A stretch of DNA of 64,000 bases from assembly GCF_011044975.1 (NCBI RefSeq), contig NZ_JAAKZV010000006.1, forward strand, positions 36,546-100,545, written 5' to 3'. Below are positions 9,491 to 18,400 of the stretch, piece by piece. This DNA is from Streptomyces coryli. GTDB taxonomy: Bacteria; Actinomycetota; Actinomycetes; Streptomycetales; Streptomycetaceae. The translations under genes and the position numbers were made by a program. Numbering within the stretch: position 1 is the stretch's first letter; each line of letters starts with the position of its first letter. Under the pieces are notes generated by a model. It saw only the letters and a list, made by a program, of their open reading frames with translations, was not told the origin of the DNA and searched no databases.

Positions 9491-11023
9491 GTGACCGCAC
9501 CAGCCATCGGCGCAGCCGACCCGCAGCCGCCGGCCTCCGTCGCGCCGCCCTCCCCGGCCAGGGGACCGGCCGCCGACGAGGGCCTGGCGCGGCGGCTGCG
9601 TGCGCTCGCCTGCACCGCCCCGCTGCACGACCTCGACACCCGCAAGGCCAATCTCGCGGGGGAGTACGGCATCTATGCCATGGCCGAGGTGGCGCTCTCC
9701 GCCATCGACCTGGTCACGCTGCAGATGGACTTCGACACCGGCGCCGATCACGAGCAGGTCATCAGCAAGTTGCTGCCGCGCGCCGCCGCGCAGGCCCCGC
9801 ACCGCCCGGCCGCCGAGCATGAGCGGGTGGCGCGCTGGGTGCTGGACAACCTGATCAATGTCGGCAGCGTCGACCGCGGCTTCCGCGCCGTTTACGGCAC
9901 TTTCGGCGTCGACGGCGAGTATGTCCGCCGGGACTACGACTTCAAGCTCGTCGAGGAGGTCCCGGGACCCGGCGGCGCCGTCTATCTGCGTACCACCGAC
10001 GAGGCCGTCAATGTCCTGGTCGGCGCCCTCGACACCGACGTCACCAGCGCGCAGATCGCCGCCGAGGTGAAGCTCGAGGTGCTGATCCAGCGCGGCCGCC
10101 TCGCCGACGCCCAGCTCGCCGCCGAGCAGGCGCGCTACCGGACGGTGCAGTACGCGGAGACGCTCCGCAAGGCGCTCGAGGCCACCCGCAGGAATGTCCG
10201 CGCGGTCGACTGGCTGCGCACCGTCCCCGACATGATCAACGAGGCCCTCGAGCACGTCGCGGACCGCTATCGCCACGAGAACGCGATCCTCACCAACATC
10301 CGCCGCTCCCGCGACGAGGCCGAGGACCCGGAGCACAAGCGCCGCGCCGCCGAGCTCGTCGACATCGTGAAGGACTGCATCCGCCGCCACACCCAGCTGC
10401 AGTCGCGGCTGCTGGACGCGGGCCCGCTGTTCCGCGCCGAGCAGGACCGGCAGGCCTTCGCGCCGCCCCGGGCGCACTCGGGCGTCGATCTCTACGGGCA
10501 GCTGCTGGCGCCCGTGCTGCCGCTGCCGGTCGGCGATGCCACGCGGGTGACCGACGCCTGGTTCGCGCACGGCACCGGGCTGCGCACCCCGCACACGCCG
10601 CGGATGGGCGACCTGGTCGAGCTGCTGTTCACGCCGCCCGTGGAGCGCGATCACCTGGGCTCGGAGATGCCGGAGCCGGATCTCATCGAAACCCCGGACG
10701 ACAGCCGCTTCAGCGAGGAGCAGCTCGCCTCGGCGATGGAGCTGCTCGATCTGCCCGTCGACGCCCCGCGGCGGCTGTCCGGGCTGCTCGCCGAGGCGCG
10801 CCGCCGCGACCCCTCGCTGCCGTATCTGATCGCGCTGCTGTCCGTGCACGCCGCCTCGCCGCCCGTCGGCTCGGCGTACCGGCAGGGCGAGCAGCGGCTG
10901 CTCTTCGCCGTCGACGACGGCACGGAGCTGGACGACCCCGAGTTCGGTGGCGCCGACCTGATCGTCGGCACCGCAGGGCTCGACGCGGCCGGGATGGCCG
11001 CGGACCGCGCGGAGGCGAGCTGA
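9491..11023 (+). CDS. MukF/JetA-like subunit of an SMC-type complex
   Basis: This 510-residue, largely helical protein is the first of three genes whose order and sizes (510, 301, 1534) match the kleisin/KITE/SMC sets MukF-MukE-MukB and JetA-JetB-JetC. The N-terminal part (VARWVLDNLINVGSVDRGF, YDFKLVEE) looks like a winged-helix region. Residues around 185-310 form long helices (AEVKLEVLIQRGRLADAQLA, EHKRRAAELVDIVKDCIRRH), as in the middle region of MukF. The last 80 residues may be a second small domain. The GTG at 9491 was chosen over the in-frame TTG at 9461 because that TTG lies inside the promoter motif and transcription should begin at the GTG. Subunit identity rests on context more than on residues, and a structure comparison would be decisive. 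Confidence 0.6.
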   Translation: MTAPAIGAADPQPPASVAPPSPARGPAADEGLARRLRALACTAPLHDLDTRKANLAGEYGIYAMAEVALSAIDLVTLQMDFDTGADHEQVISKLLPRAAAQAPHRPAAEHERVARWVLDNLINVGSVDRGFRAVYGTFGVDGEYVRRDYDFKLVEEVPGPGGAVYLRTTDEAVNVLVGALDTDVTSAQIAAEVKLEVLIQRGRLADAQLAAEQARYRTVQYAETLRKALEATRRNVRAVDWLRTVPDMINEALEHVADRYRHENAILTNIRRSRDEAEDPEHKRRAAELVDIVKDCIRRHTQLQSRLLDAGPLFRAEQDRQAFAPPRAHSGVDLYGQLLAPVLPLPVGDATRVTDAWFAHGTGLRTPHTPRMGDLVELLFTPPVERDHLGSEMPEPDLIETPDDSRFSEEQLASAMELLDLPVDAPRRLSGLLAEARRRDPSLPYLIALLSVHAASPPVGSAYRQGEQRLLFAVDDGTELDDPEFGGADLIVGTAGLDAAGMAADRAEAS

Positions 11024-11024
11024 G

Positions 11025-11930
11025 ATGTCCGACATGACCACCACCGAGCAGCAGTCCGCGGACGGATCAGGGACGGGTGCGCACCCGATCACCCCGGCCG
11101 ACACCGCCGACGCGGCCCGGCTCGTCGCCTTCGGCCTGCAGCCGAAGCTGCTCCCGGCCCGCGACCTGGAGTACGCCGAGCTGCTGCGCCGCTATCGCGA
11201 CGAGCCCGCTTTCGCGCGCCTCGCCGACGCCGTCGCCAGCGGCCTCGGCCTGATCGTGCTGGAGGTCTCCACCCGCGCCGGAATGGCCGTGACCGCCGCC
11301 GAGGACTCCGTCTTCGCGGTACGGATGGGCGACTACGCCCGCCGCGCCAGCACCGACGCCTCCGACCGCTTTCTGCACGGGCTCGCCCATCTCGCCGTCG
11401 CCGCGATGGCGTTCCCGCGCCCCGAGGACCTCGCCGACGACGGCTACATCGGCCGGATCACCGTCAACGGCGTGGACGCCTTCGTCCGCCAGGCCTGCCG
11501 CCGGCTGGAGGAGCGCGCCGACGCCGCGGGCGAGAACACCGACCCGGCCTCCGACGCGCCCGGGCTGGAAGCGGCCTGGCGGGTGTACGCGCGGCGCAGC
11601 GCCACCGGCGCCACCAAGGACGCCCGCCGGCTGGCCGGCTCCACCACCGGCATCATCGGCAAGGCCGTCGCCTTCCTCACCGACTCCGGCTTCCTCCAGC
11701 GCACCTCGGACGACGCCGGCGGTACGTATCGCACCACCGCTCGTTATCAGCTGCAGGTCCGCGACATGGCGGGCAGCGCCGCCATGTCCGAGCTGCTCGA
11801 GCTCGGTGTCGTGCCGGTGGGGGACGGCAGCGCCTCCCTGGTGCCCGCCGAAGAGCTCCTCGAGGAGGAGCTCGTTCCGGGGGCCGGGCTGCCCTTCTTC
11901 CCCGAGCAGCCCGGCCACCCGGACGCCTGA
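11025..11930 (+). CDS. MukE/JetB-like subunit of an SMC-type complex
   Basis: The ATG lies 1 bp after the previous stop, so translation is coupled. The 301-residue acidic protein has a central region (DRFLHGLAHLAVAAMAFPRP through DGYIGRITVNGVDAFVRQAC) and a later helix-turn-helix-like segment (LAGSTTGIIGKAVAFLTDSG followed by GTYRTTARYQLQVRDM). This is consistent with the tandem winged-helix KITE proteins that bridge kleisin and SMC heads. About 60 acidic residues form the tail (EELLEEELVPG). Position between the kleisin-like and SMC-like genes is the main support. It could alternatively be a MarR-like DNA-binding protein. Confidence 0.55.
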   Translation: MSDMTTTEQQSADGSGTGAHPITPADTADAARLVAFGLQPKLLPARDLEYAELLRRYRDEPAFARLADAVASGLGLIVLEVSTRAGMAVTAAEDSVFAVRMGDYARRASTDASDRFLHGLAHLAVAAMAFPRPEDLADDGYIGRITVNGVDAFVRQACRRLEERADAAGENTDPASDAPGLEAAWRVYARRSATGATKDARRLAGSTTGIIGKAVAFLTDSGFLQRTSDDAGGTYRTTARYQLQVRDMAGSAAMSELLELGVVPVGDGSASLVPAEELLEEELVPGAGLPFFPEQPGHPDA

Positions 11931-11967
11931 GTCCCCCGCCAGCCACCCGACGACCTGAAGAGAGTCC

Positions 11968-14900
11968 ATGTACGAGCTGTCCCGGATCCGCCTCTACTCC
12001 ATCGGGCCCGCCGGCGCGCGCTACGCGGACACCGTGCTGGACCTGCGCGGCGTCGGCGACCCGGTGGCGCAGCCGGCGCCCGCCCAGGGGGACTTCTTCG
12101 AGGACGAGCCGAGCGGGCCGCCGCGCCGGCCCGCGCCCGCGGGCGTGCTCTTCCTGGAGAACGGCGGCGGCAAGTCCGTACTGCTCAAGCTGATCTTCTC
12201 CGTCATGCTGCCGGGACACCGCAACACCCTGGGCGGCGCCAGCTCCGGCGTGCTGCGGAAGTTCCTGCTCGCCGAGGACTGCGGGCATGTGGCCCTGGAG
12301 TGGCAGCACACCCTCACCGGCGAGACGGTCGTCGTCGGCAAGGTGAGCGAGTGGCGCGGGCGGCAGGTCTCCAGCGACCCGCGGAAGTTCGCCGAGTCCT
12401 GGTACTCCTTCCGGCCTGGCCCCGGGCTGAGCCTCGACTCGCTGCCGGTCGCCGAGCGCGGCCGCCGCCGCACGATGAAGGGCTTCAAGGACGCGCTCAC
12501 CGAGGCCGGAAAGGCGTATCCGCACCTGGAGATCGGCTGGGAGGACATCCACGAGCGCTGGAACGAGCACCTCGGCGAGCTCGGCCTCGACCCCGAACTC
12601 TTCCGCTACCAGCGCGAGATGAACGCCGACGAGGGCGAGGCCGCGGGCCTCTTCGCCGTCAAGAACGACTCCGACTTCACCGACCTGCTGCTCCGCGCCG
12701 TCACCGACACCCGCGACACGGACGGCCTCGCCGACCTGGTGCACGGCTTCGCGCACAAGCTCGGCCGCCGCGCCGAACTCACCGCGGAGCGCGACTTCAC
12801 GGCAGGCTCCGTTGACCTGCTGCAGGCGATCGTGGAGGCCGCCGAGCGGCGCGACCGGGCCCGGGACATCCACGGCGGCGCCGAGCGCCGCACCCGCTCT
12901 CTGGTGCAGCGACTCGCCGCCCGAGCCGGGCAGGAGAGCGAGCGCGGAGCCGCGGTCGCCGGGCAGCTCGCCGACGCCGCGCACACGGTCGGCGATGCCG
13001 AGTCCCGCCGCGCCCGCAGCGAGGCGATCGCCGCCGAACTGGCCTACCGGCACGCCTCCCTCGCCCTCACCGCCGCCGAGAAGTCCGCCGCCCGCCTGAA
13101 GCGCGAGCTGGCCGACGCCCGTACCCAGCAGTCCGCCTGGCAGGCGGCGGAGGCGGTGCTCCGGCACCGTACGGCGGCGGACCGCGCGGCCAGGGTGTCG
13201 GCGGCGATCCACGAGGCGGAGCGGGACGCGGCCCCCGCGCTCGCCGCGCGGGCCAAGGCGGCCGGCGCCCTGATCCGCGCCCTGGACGCGGCCGCCGACG
13301 ACGGCGAACGGCGCGCCAACGAGGCGGACGAGCGCGCCGCCGCACTCCAGGAGGAGGGCGAGGCCGCCCACCGCGACGCCACCGCCGCCGCCACGGCCGC
13401 GCAGCGCTCGCGCAGCGAGGCCGACCACCTGGGCCAGCGCCTGGCGGAGGTCCAGGAGGAGACCGCCGAGGCGGTACGGGCCGGCTGGCTCGACGGCACC
13501 GCCCCCGACACGGACCCGGCCAGGGCCGCCCTGGCCGCGAGCGACGCGGAAAAGGCAGCGGTGGCGTCATGGGACGCGGCCCGCGAGCTGGCCACCCGCA
13601 CCGGCGAACGGGCCCAGGAAACCGCGGCGGAACTGGCCCGCGCGGAGCTGGCCGCGGCCCGAGCGGCGGACGCGGCGGAGGCCGCCGCGTCGGCGTACGG
13701 CGCGGAGCACGCGGAGGCGACGGCGCTGGCGGGGGAGGAGCGGCTGGCGGAGCTGCTGGGGTTGCCGGGCGGCGGAACCAACACTCAAGCCCGGCCGGCG
13801 CTTGAGGCCGAGGCGCGGAGCGCTGATCGGGGTCCGGTGCGGAGCCCCGGGAGCGACACCGGCCCTCTCACCGCCGAAGAGCTCGACCGCAACGCCGAAG
13901 CCCTCCGCGAACTCCTCGACGAATGCGTCGGCACCGCGGAGCGCCAGCTCTTCGACCTCCGCACCGCCGCCGCCGACGACGCCCGCATCCTCGGCGCCCT
14001 CGGCGACGGCGGCCTGCTCCCGCCGGGCCCGGACGTATTGCACACCGTCGAATTCCTCGGCGAGCACGGCGTCCCCGCCCTCCCCGGCTGGCGCTATCTC
14101 GCGCAGGCTGTCGACCCCGCCGACCACGCCCGCGTCCTCGCGGCCCGCCCCGAGCTCGTCGACGGCGTCGTCATCACCGACCCGGACACCCACGAGCGCG
14201 CCCGCGAGATCCTCGACGAGGCCGCGCTGCTGCCCCGTTCGGCCGTCGCTGTCGGCACCGCCGCCGCGCTGCTCGCCCCCACCGGCAAGGACGAGCGCGA
14301 CGGCGTCTTCCTGGTCCCGCCCAACCCGGCGATGCACGACGAACACGCCGCCGACGACGAACGCCGCCGGCTCCGCGACGACGCCATGGTCCGCGACGAG
14401 GACATCCGCGTCCTCGCGGCCCGCGTCGCCGAGGACCGCGCGCTCGCCGCCCGCCTCGCCTCCTGGCGTACGGGCTGCCCGCCGGGCCGCCTCGCCGAGC
14501 TGGCCGAGGCCGCGGAGACGGCCCGTACCACCGCCGCCGACACCGCCAAGCAGCTCGCCGAGGCGCACACCGCCCGCGACGAGGCGGCGGAGGCGGCCAC
14601 CGAGGCCGCGGCCGTACGGGAAGAGCGGCAGGAGGCCGCGCAGCGCGCCCGCCGCTCCGCCGACGCCCTCGCGGGCCTCGCGCACCGGCTGCGGGAGCGC
14701 TCCGCCTGGGCCGCCCGGGTACGTGAACTCACCGACGAGGCCGCCGAGTCCGAGACCAAGGCGGCCGCCTGCCTGGAGCGGGCCCGCGCCGCCGACGAGG
14801 AGCGCCGCACCGCGCAGCGCTCCGCCGACGACACCCGCCGCACCGCCCACGCCCTGCGCGCCGAGCGCGCCGAGATCGCCGGCAGCCCCGACGACATCGA

Positions 14901-16572
14901 CGACGAGCCGCCCACCGCCTCCCTCCCGGCACTCCGCGAGGCGTACCGGACCGCCTCCCAGGTCTACGAGAAGGTCGGCGTCGGCGCCGACCTGCGCGCC
15001 GAGCAGGCCCGCGCCGAAGGCGACGCCACCGCCGCCCTCACCGAGCTCGGCCGGCTCAGCAACAAGGTGCGCACCCGCGCCGAACAGCTCCTCGAAGGCA
15101 CCGAGGGCGCCGACGCCCCCTCCCGCCAGGCCGCCGCCGCCCGCGCCGAACAGCTCGTGCAGACCCTGGAGTCGCGCGCCTCGGCCGCCAGCGAGCAGCT
15201 CGGCCGGCTGCGCGGCGAGACCGAGCGGCTCGCCCCGGCCGACGGCGAGGCGCACGCCGAGCTCCCCGACGAGCTCGTCCCCGCCGATGCCGAGGAGGCC
15301 CAGTCCCGGCTCCGCACGGCGACCGCCGAAGTCGCCACGCACCACGCCGCCGTGGAGGAGGCCCGCGCGGCGCACGAGGAGCTCCTGTACACCCATCGCG
15401 CCGCGGACGAGGCGGCTCGCGGCTTCGAGGAGACGGCGGCCCAGCTGCGCGATCTGCTGCGCGGGCAGCCCGACGAGGAAAGCGACGCCGACGACGCGGA
15501 GCCGTACGCCGCGGCCCTCGAGCAGGCCCGCCAGGCCGCCGCCGAGGCCCGCCGCTCGCTGCGCGGCTGCGCCGCCGACCTGCAGGCGGCCGAGTCCGCG
15601 CTCCGCGACACCAGCGACATCCTCGTACGGCACGCCAACTCCACCCGCTACGAGGCCGTCCGCACCCCCGCCCGGCAGCAGATCCGCGAGCTGCCCGCGG
15701 CCGTGCTGCCCGACCACGCCGACAAGTGGCTGGCCGCCTTCGCGCCCCGGCTGCGCGTCCTCACCGACGAACTGGACCAGCTGGAGCGCAACCGCGACAG
15801 CATCGTCGACCGGCTGCGCGGCCTGGTCGAGTCCTCCCTCGCCACGCTCCGCTCGGCCCAGCGGCTGTCGCGGCTGCCGGAAGGGCTCGGCGAATGGTCG
15901 GGCCAGGAGTTCCTGCGCATCCGCTTCGACGACCCCGACCAGGCCGAACTCACCGAGCGCCTCGGCGAGGTCATCGACGAGGCCACTCGCGCCGCCGTCC
16001 GCAAGGGCGGCGACATGCGGCGCGACGGCATGTCGCTGCTGCTGCGCGGCGTCGACGCGGCGCTGAAGCCGCGCGGCGTCTCCGTCGAGATCCTGAAGCC
16101 GGACGCGGTGCTGCGCGCCGAGCGGGTCCCGGTCGGGCAGATGGGCGACGTCTTCTCCGGCGGCCAGCTGCTCACCGCCGCCATCGCCCTGTACTGCACG
16201 ATGGCCGCCCTCCGCAGCAACGACCGCGGCCGCACCACCGAATCGGAGCACCGCCACGCGGGGACGCTCTTCCTCGACAACCCGATCGGCCGCGCCAACG
16301 CCACCTACCTGCTGGAGCTGCAGCGCGCCGTCGCCGACGCCCTGGGCGTCCAGCTGCTGTACACGACGGGCCTGTTCGACACCACGGCGCTGGCGGAGTT
16401 CCCCCTCGTCATCCGCCTCCGCAACGATGCGGACCTACGCGCCGGCCTGAAGTACATCAGCGTCGAGGAGCACCTCCGCCCCGGCCTGCCCGAGCAGTCC
16501 AACGGCGAGACGGTGCACGGCGAGGTCACCGCCACCCGGATCTTCCGTAAGACGGCGGCTGTCGCGGAATGA
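11968..16572 (+). CDS. MukB/JetC-like SMC-type coiled-coil ATPase
   Basis: The 1534-residue protein has SMC architecture. Walker A ENGGGKS is at residues 64-70. Long Ala/Glu/Arg coiled-coil arms run over about 270-620 and 800-1300. A globular hinge-like segment lies near 640-800 (DVLHTVEFLGEHGVPALPGW). The C-terminal head has a signature-like FSGGQ near 1396-1400 and a Walker B-like TLFLDNP at 1433-1439. The residue after the Walker B Asp is Asn, not the usual catalytic Glu. Such ATPases bind and extrude or compact DNA with a kleisin and KITE partner. It is the third gene of the operon, 37 bp after the second, with GAAGAGAG ahead of its ATG. A Streptomyces palindromic repeat lies in frame inside the gene near the hinge. 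No JetD nuclease follows. Confidence 0.75.
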   Translation: MYELSRIRLYSIGPAGARYADTVLDLRGVGDPVAQPAPAQGDFFEDEPSGPPRRPAPAGVLFLENGGGKSVLLKLIFSVMLPGHRNTLGGASSGVLRKFLLAEDCGHVALEWQHTLTGETVVVGKVSEWRGRQVSSDPRKFAESWYSFRPGPGLSLDSLPVAERGRRRTMKGFKDALTEAGKAYPHLEIGWEDIHERWNEHLGELGLDPELFRYQREMNADEGEAAGLFAVKNDSDFTDLLLRAVTDTRDTDGLADLVHGFAHKLGRRAELTAERDFTAGSVDLLQAIVEAAERRDRARDIHGGAERRTRSLVQRLAARAGQESERGAAVAGQLADAAHTVGDAESRRARSEAIAAELAYRHASLALTAAEKSAARLKRELADARTQQSAWQAAEAVLRHRTAADRAARVSAAIHEAERDAAPALAARAKAAGALIRALDAAADDGERRANEADERAAALQEEGEAAHRDATAAATAAQRSRSEADHLGQRLAEVQEETAEAVRAGWLDGTAPDTDPARAALAASDAEKAAVASWDAARELATRTGERAQETAAELARAELAAARAADAAEAAASAYGAEHAEATALAGEERLAELLGLPGGGTNTQARPALEAEARSADRGPVRSPGSDTGPLTAEELDRNAEALRELLDECVGTAERQLFDLRTAAADDARILGALGDGGLLPPGPDVLHTVEFLGEHGVPALPGWRYLAQAVDPADHARVLAARPELVDGVVITDPDTHERAREILDEAALLPRSAVAVGTAAALLAPTGKDERDGVFLVPPNPAMHDEHAADDERRRLRDDAMVRDEDIRVLAARVAEDRALAARLASWRTGCPPGRLAELAEAAETARTTAADTAKQLAEAHTARDEAAEAATEAAAVREERQEAAQRARRSADALAGLAHRLRERSAWAARVRELTDEAAESETKAAACLERARAADEERRTAQRSADDTRRTAHALRAERAEIAGSPDDIDDEPPTASLPALREAYRTASQVYEKVGVGADLRAEQARAEGDATAALTELGRLSNKVRTRAEQLLEGTEGADAPSRQAAAARAEQLVQTLESRASAASEQLGRLRGETERLAPADGEAHAELPDELVPADAEEAQSRLRTATAEVATHHAAVEEARAAHEELLYTHRAADEAARGFEETAAQLRDLLRGQPDEESDADDAEPYAAALEQARQAAAEARRSLRGCAADLQAAESALRDTSDILVRHANSTRYEAVRTPARQQIRELPAAVLPDHADKWLAAFAPRLRVLTDELDQLERNRDSIVDRLRGLVESSLATLRSAQRLSRLPEGLGEWSGQEFLRIRFDDPDQAELTERLGEVIDEATRAAVRKGGDMRRDGMSLLLRGVDAALKPRGVSVEILKPDAVLRAERVPVGQMGDVFSGGQLLTAAIALYCTMAALRSNDRGRTTESEHRHAGTLFLDNPIGRANATYLLELQRAVADALGVQLLYTTGLFDTTALAEFPLVIRLRNDADLRAGLKYISVEEHLRPGLPEQSNGETVHGEVTATRIFRKTAAVAE
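13784..13852 (+). repeat. Streptomyces REP-like palindromic element inside the SMC gene
   Basis: CTCAAGC (13784-13790) and GCTTGAG (13800-13806) flank CCGGCCGGC. A GC-rich tail with GGTGCGGAGCCCCGGG follows. From recall, this palindrome plus tail is a common dispersed element between Streptomyces genes. Here it lies within codons about 606-628 and keeps the frame, adding a Pro/Arg-rich linker. Confidence 0.6.
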
Positions 16573-16675
16573 CCGCCCGGCGGTTGGTATATGCCAAAAG
16601 GCCCGAAGTTCCCCGGCACACCTGACCCGCCGGTTACTTTCGGCCCGGCAGTTCTGACCAGAAACGGGGGCGCCG

Positions 16676-17746
16676 GTGTCGGAACAGCGGCAGGGAAGCG
16701 GCCCGGGCTTCGGGCGCCGGGTGCTGGACGTCCTCTTCAGCGGACTCCCCGGCGAGCCCGGCACACCGAGGCGCGTGCGCTTCGTCGCCTGGGCGGTCCT
16801 CGTGACCGTGGGCATCACTGCCGGGCTCTGCGTCGGCTACTTCTGGATCGGGGCCGAGCAGCGGGCGGAACTCGCCCCGCCGCACAAGGACGCGGAGGCG
16901 TCCGCCGAGGACGACGCGCAGGACCGGCTCGACCGCAAGCAGGCGCCGTTCCAGGTACGGGGCGTGCGCTACGACTGGTCGTACCAGGACAAGGAGGTGT
17001 GGGCCTGGGCGCTCGACCGGAAGTTCACGGCCGCCGAGGCCGAGCAGCTCGAACGGCTCGGTGAGCACACCTTCCGGCGGCCCAGCGGCGGCGCGGACCC
17101 CGAGAAGGCCCTCAGGGACTGGCTCAGGTCCAAGGGCGCCCGGCCCATCCTGACCGGCGACCAGTGCGACGGAGTACGCGGCTGCTACCACCCCGCCCAG
17201 GGAATGGCGGCGGTGCAGGTCACGCTGAAGGGCACCCGGGACAAGCCCGTGACCATCACGGATTTCGAGGCGCGGCTGGACCGGAAGTCCTGCCGCCCGT
17301 CCGCGGCCGTGACCATCATCGACCGGGCGACGGCCGGCAGCCAGAGCGTGAAGGGCCTCACCTTCAACCTCGAGGAGCAGCCGGCGCCCGCGTGGACGAA
17401 GGCCACGCCGGACGCGGAGGCGGCGAAGTACACCGACGCCCAGTACGAATCGCTGTCCGTCAACGAACCCGACTCGCGGCTGAAGTTCGAGGCGGTCTGG
17501 AACGGCGGCTCCCGGTGGACCGGCGGCTCCCGCGATCAGGTCTGCGACTGGGTGATCGATGCGACGTACGAGGCCTCGGACAAGCAGGACACGCTGACGA
17601 TCGACGATCACGGAAAGCCCTTCCGCGTCGAAAGCGCCGCGGACTACGAAGAGCGGTGGACGCTGGGCATCGGCGAGACCTTCAGGTGCACGAAGGCCAA
17701 GCCCACCACGGCCACCCCGGACCAGGCGTGCGACCCGCGCTCGTAA
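16676..17746 (+). CDS. Membrane-anchored protein of unknown function
   Basis: The 356-residue protein starts at a GTG preceded by ACGGGGG. Residues 1-35 are basic and cytoplasmic. A single hydrophobic segment (FVAWAVLVTVGITAGLCVGY) spans about 35-56. An extracytoplasmic acidic domain follows, with Cys at CDGVRGC, KSCRPS, VCDWVI, FRCTKA and ACDPRS, suggesting disulfides. I do not recognise a family. It follows the SMC-like operon by 103 bp but has its own ribosome-binding site, and nothing in it resembles a Toprim nuclease. It could be co-transcribed, since no clear terminator lies in the gap, but no functional link to the SMC genes can be claimed. Confidence 0.7.
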   Translation: MSEQRQGSGPGFGRRVLDVLFSGLPGEPGTPRRVRFVAWAVLVTVGITAGLCVGYFWIGAEQRAELAPPHKDAEASAEDDAQDRLDRKQAPFQVRGVRYDWSYQDKEVWAWALDRKFTAAEAEQLERLGEHTFRRPSGGADPEKALRDWLRSKGARPILTGDQCDGVRGCYHPAQGMAAVQVTLKGTRDKPVTITDFEARLDRKSCRPSAAVTIIDRATAGSQSVKGLTFNLEEQPAPAWTKATPDAEAAKYTDAQYESLSVNEPDSRLKFEAVWNGGSRWTGGSRDQVCDWVIDATYEASDKQDTLTIDDHGKPFRVESAADYEERWTLGIGETFRCTKAKPTTATPDQACDPRS

Positions 17747-17753
17747 CCGCAGG

Positions 17754-18395
17754 TCATCCCGCGGCCGGCAGCCTGCCCAGCCGTTCCACCACGCCCTCGT
17801 CGTAGCCGTAACGGCCGCGCAGCAGTGCCTCCATGCGGTCGCGGAGCGTGCGGGCGCGGTCCAGGTGGCCGTCCTCGCGGCGCAGGTCCGCGTCCACCCG
17901 CAGCAGCTCGGCCGACTCCGCCTCGACCACGAAGCTGCGCAGCTCCGCGAGGTCGAGCCGGCGGTTCAGCTCGTACACCGCGTCCCGCCACTCATGCAGC
18001 AGCGCGACGAGCTCCGCGTGGCTGCGGTGCGCGAACACGCCGGACACCAGCGCCGTGTCCGTGGCCGAGAGCACCGGGCGCGGGAAGACCCGGTGCACGG
18101 GCCGGCCCGGGTCGAGGGGCTCGAAGCGGCGGTCGGTGAGGATCGCGGTGTTCTTCAGCAGCTCGTCCGTGAGCGCGTGCAGCGCCTGGCCCTCCCGCTC
18201 CTGCGCCGCCGCCCGCCGCTCGGCGAACACCCCGCTGATCGCCGCCACCAGCGCGAGCGTCTGGATCACCGGCTCCCACTTGGGCGTCGCCGTCACCAGC
18301 CAGCTGACGCACACGCCGAGCGCGACGGCCAGCGCGGTGAAGGTCAGTACGGAATACGCCGCCGAGCGCCGCCCGCTCGACCTGCCGCCCGCCAC
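17754..18395 (-). CDS. Two-helix membrane protein of unknown function
   Basis: The product has 213 residues with two N-terminal hydrophobic segments (VLTFTALAVALGVCVSWLVT and VIQTLALVAAISGVF). A cytoplasmic helical region follows, rich in Arg and Glu (LHEWRDAVYELNRRLDLAEL, LDRARTLRDRMEALLRGRYG). The GTG start lies only 5 bp after the stop of the upstream methyltransferase gene, so the two are probably co-transcribed and translationally coupled. No family is recognised and no catalytic motif is visible. It converges on the preceding plus-strand membrane protein with 7 bp between the stop codons. Confidence 0.65.
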   Translation of the reverse strand: MAGGRSSGRRSAAYSVLTFTALAVALGVCVSWLVTATPKWEPVIQTLALVAAISGVFAERRAAAQEREGQALHALTDELLKNTAILTDRRFEPLDPGRPVHRVFPRPVLSATDTALVSGVFAHRSHAELVALLHEWRDAVYELNRRLDLAELRSFVVEAESAELLRVDADLRREDGHLDRARTLRDRMEALLRGRYGYDEGVVERLGRLPAAG

Positions 18396-18400
18396 CGCGG

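Noticed and set aside
16676-17746. Candidate fourth (nuclease) subunit of the SMC-like operon
   Set aside because: The protein has a membrane anchor and a Cys-containing outer domain, with no Toprim or other nuclease motif, so it cannot be called JetD.
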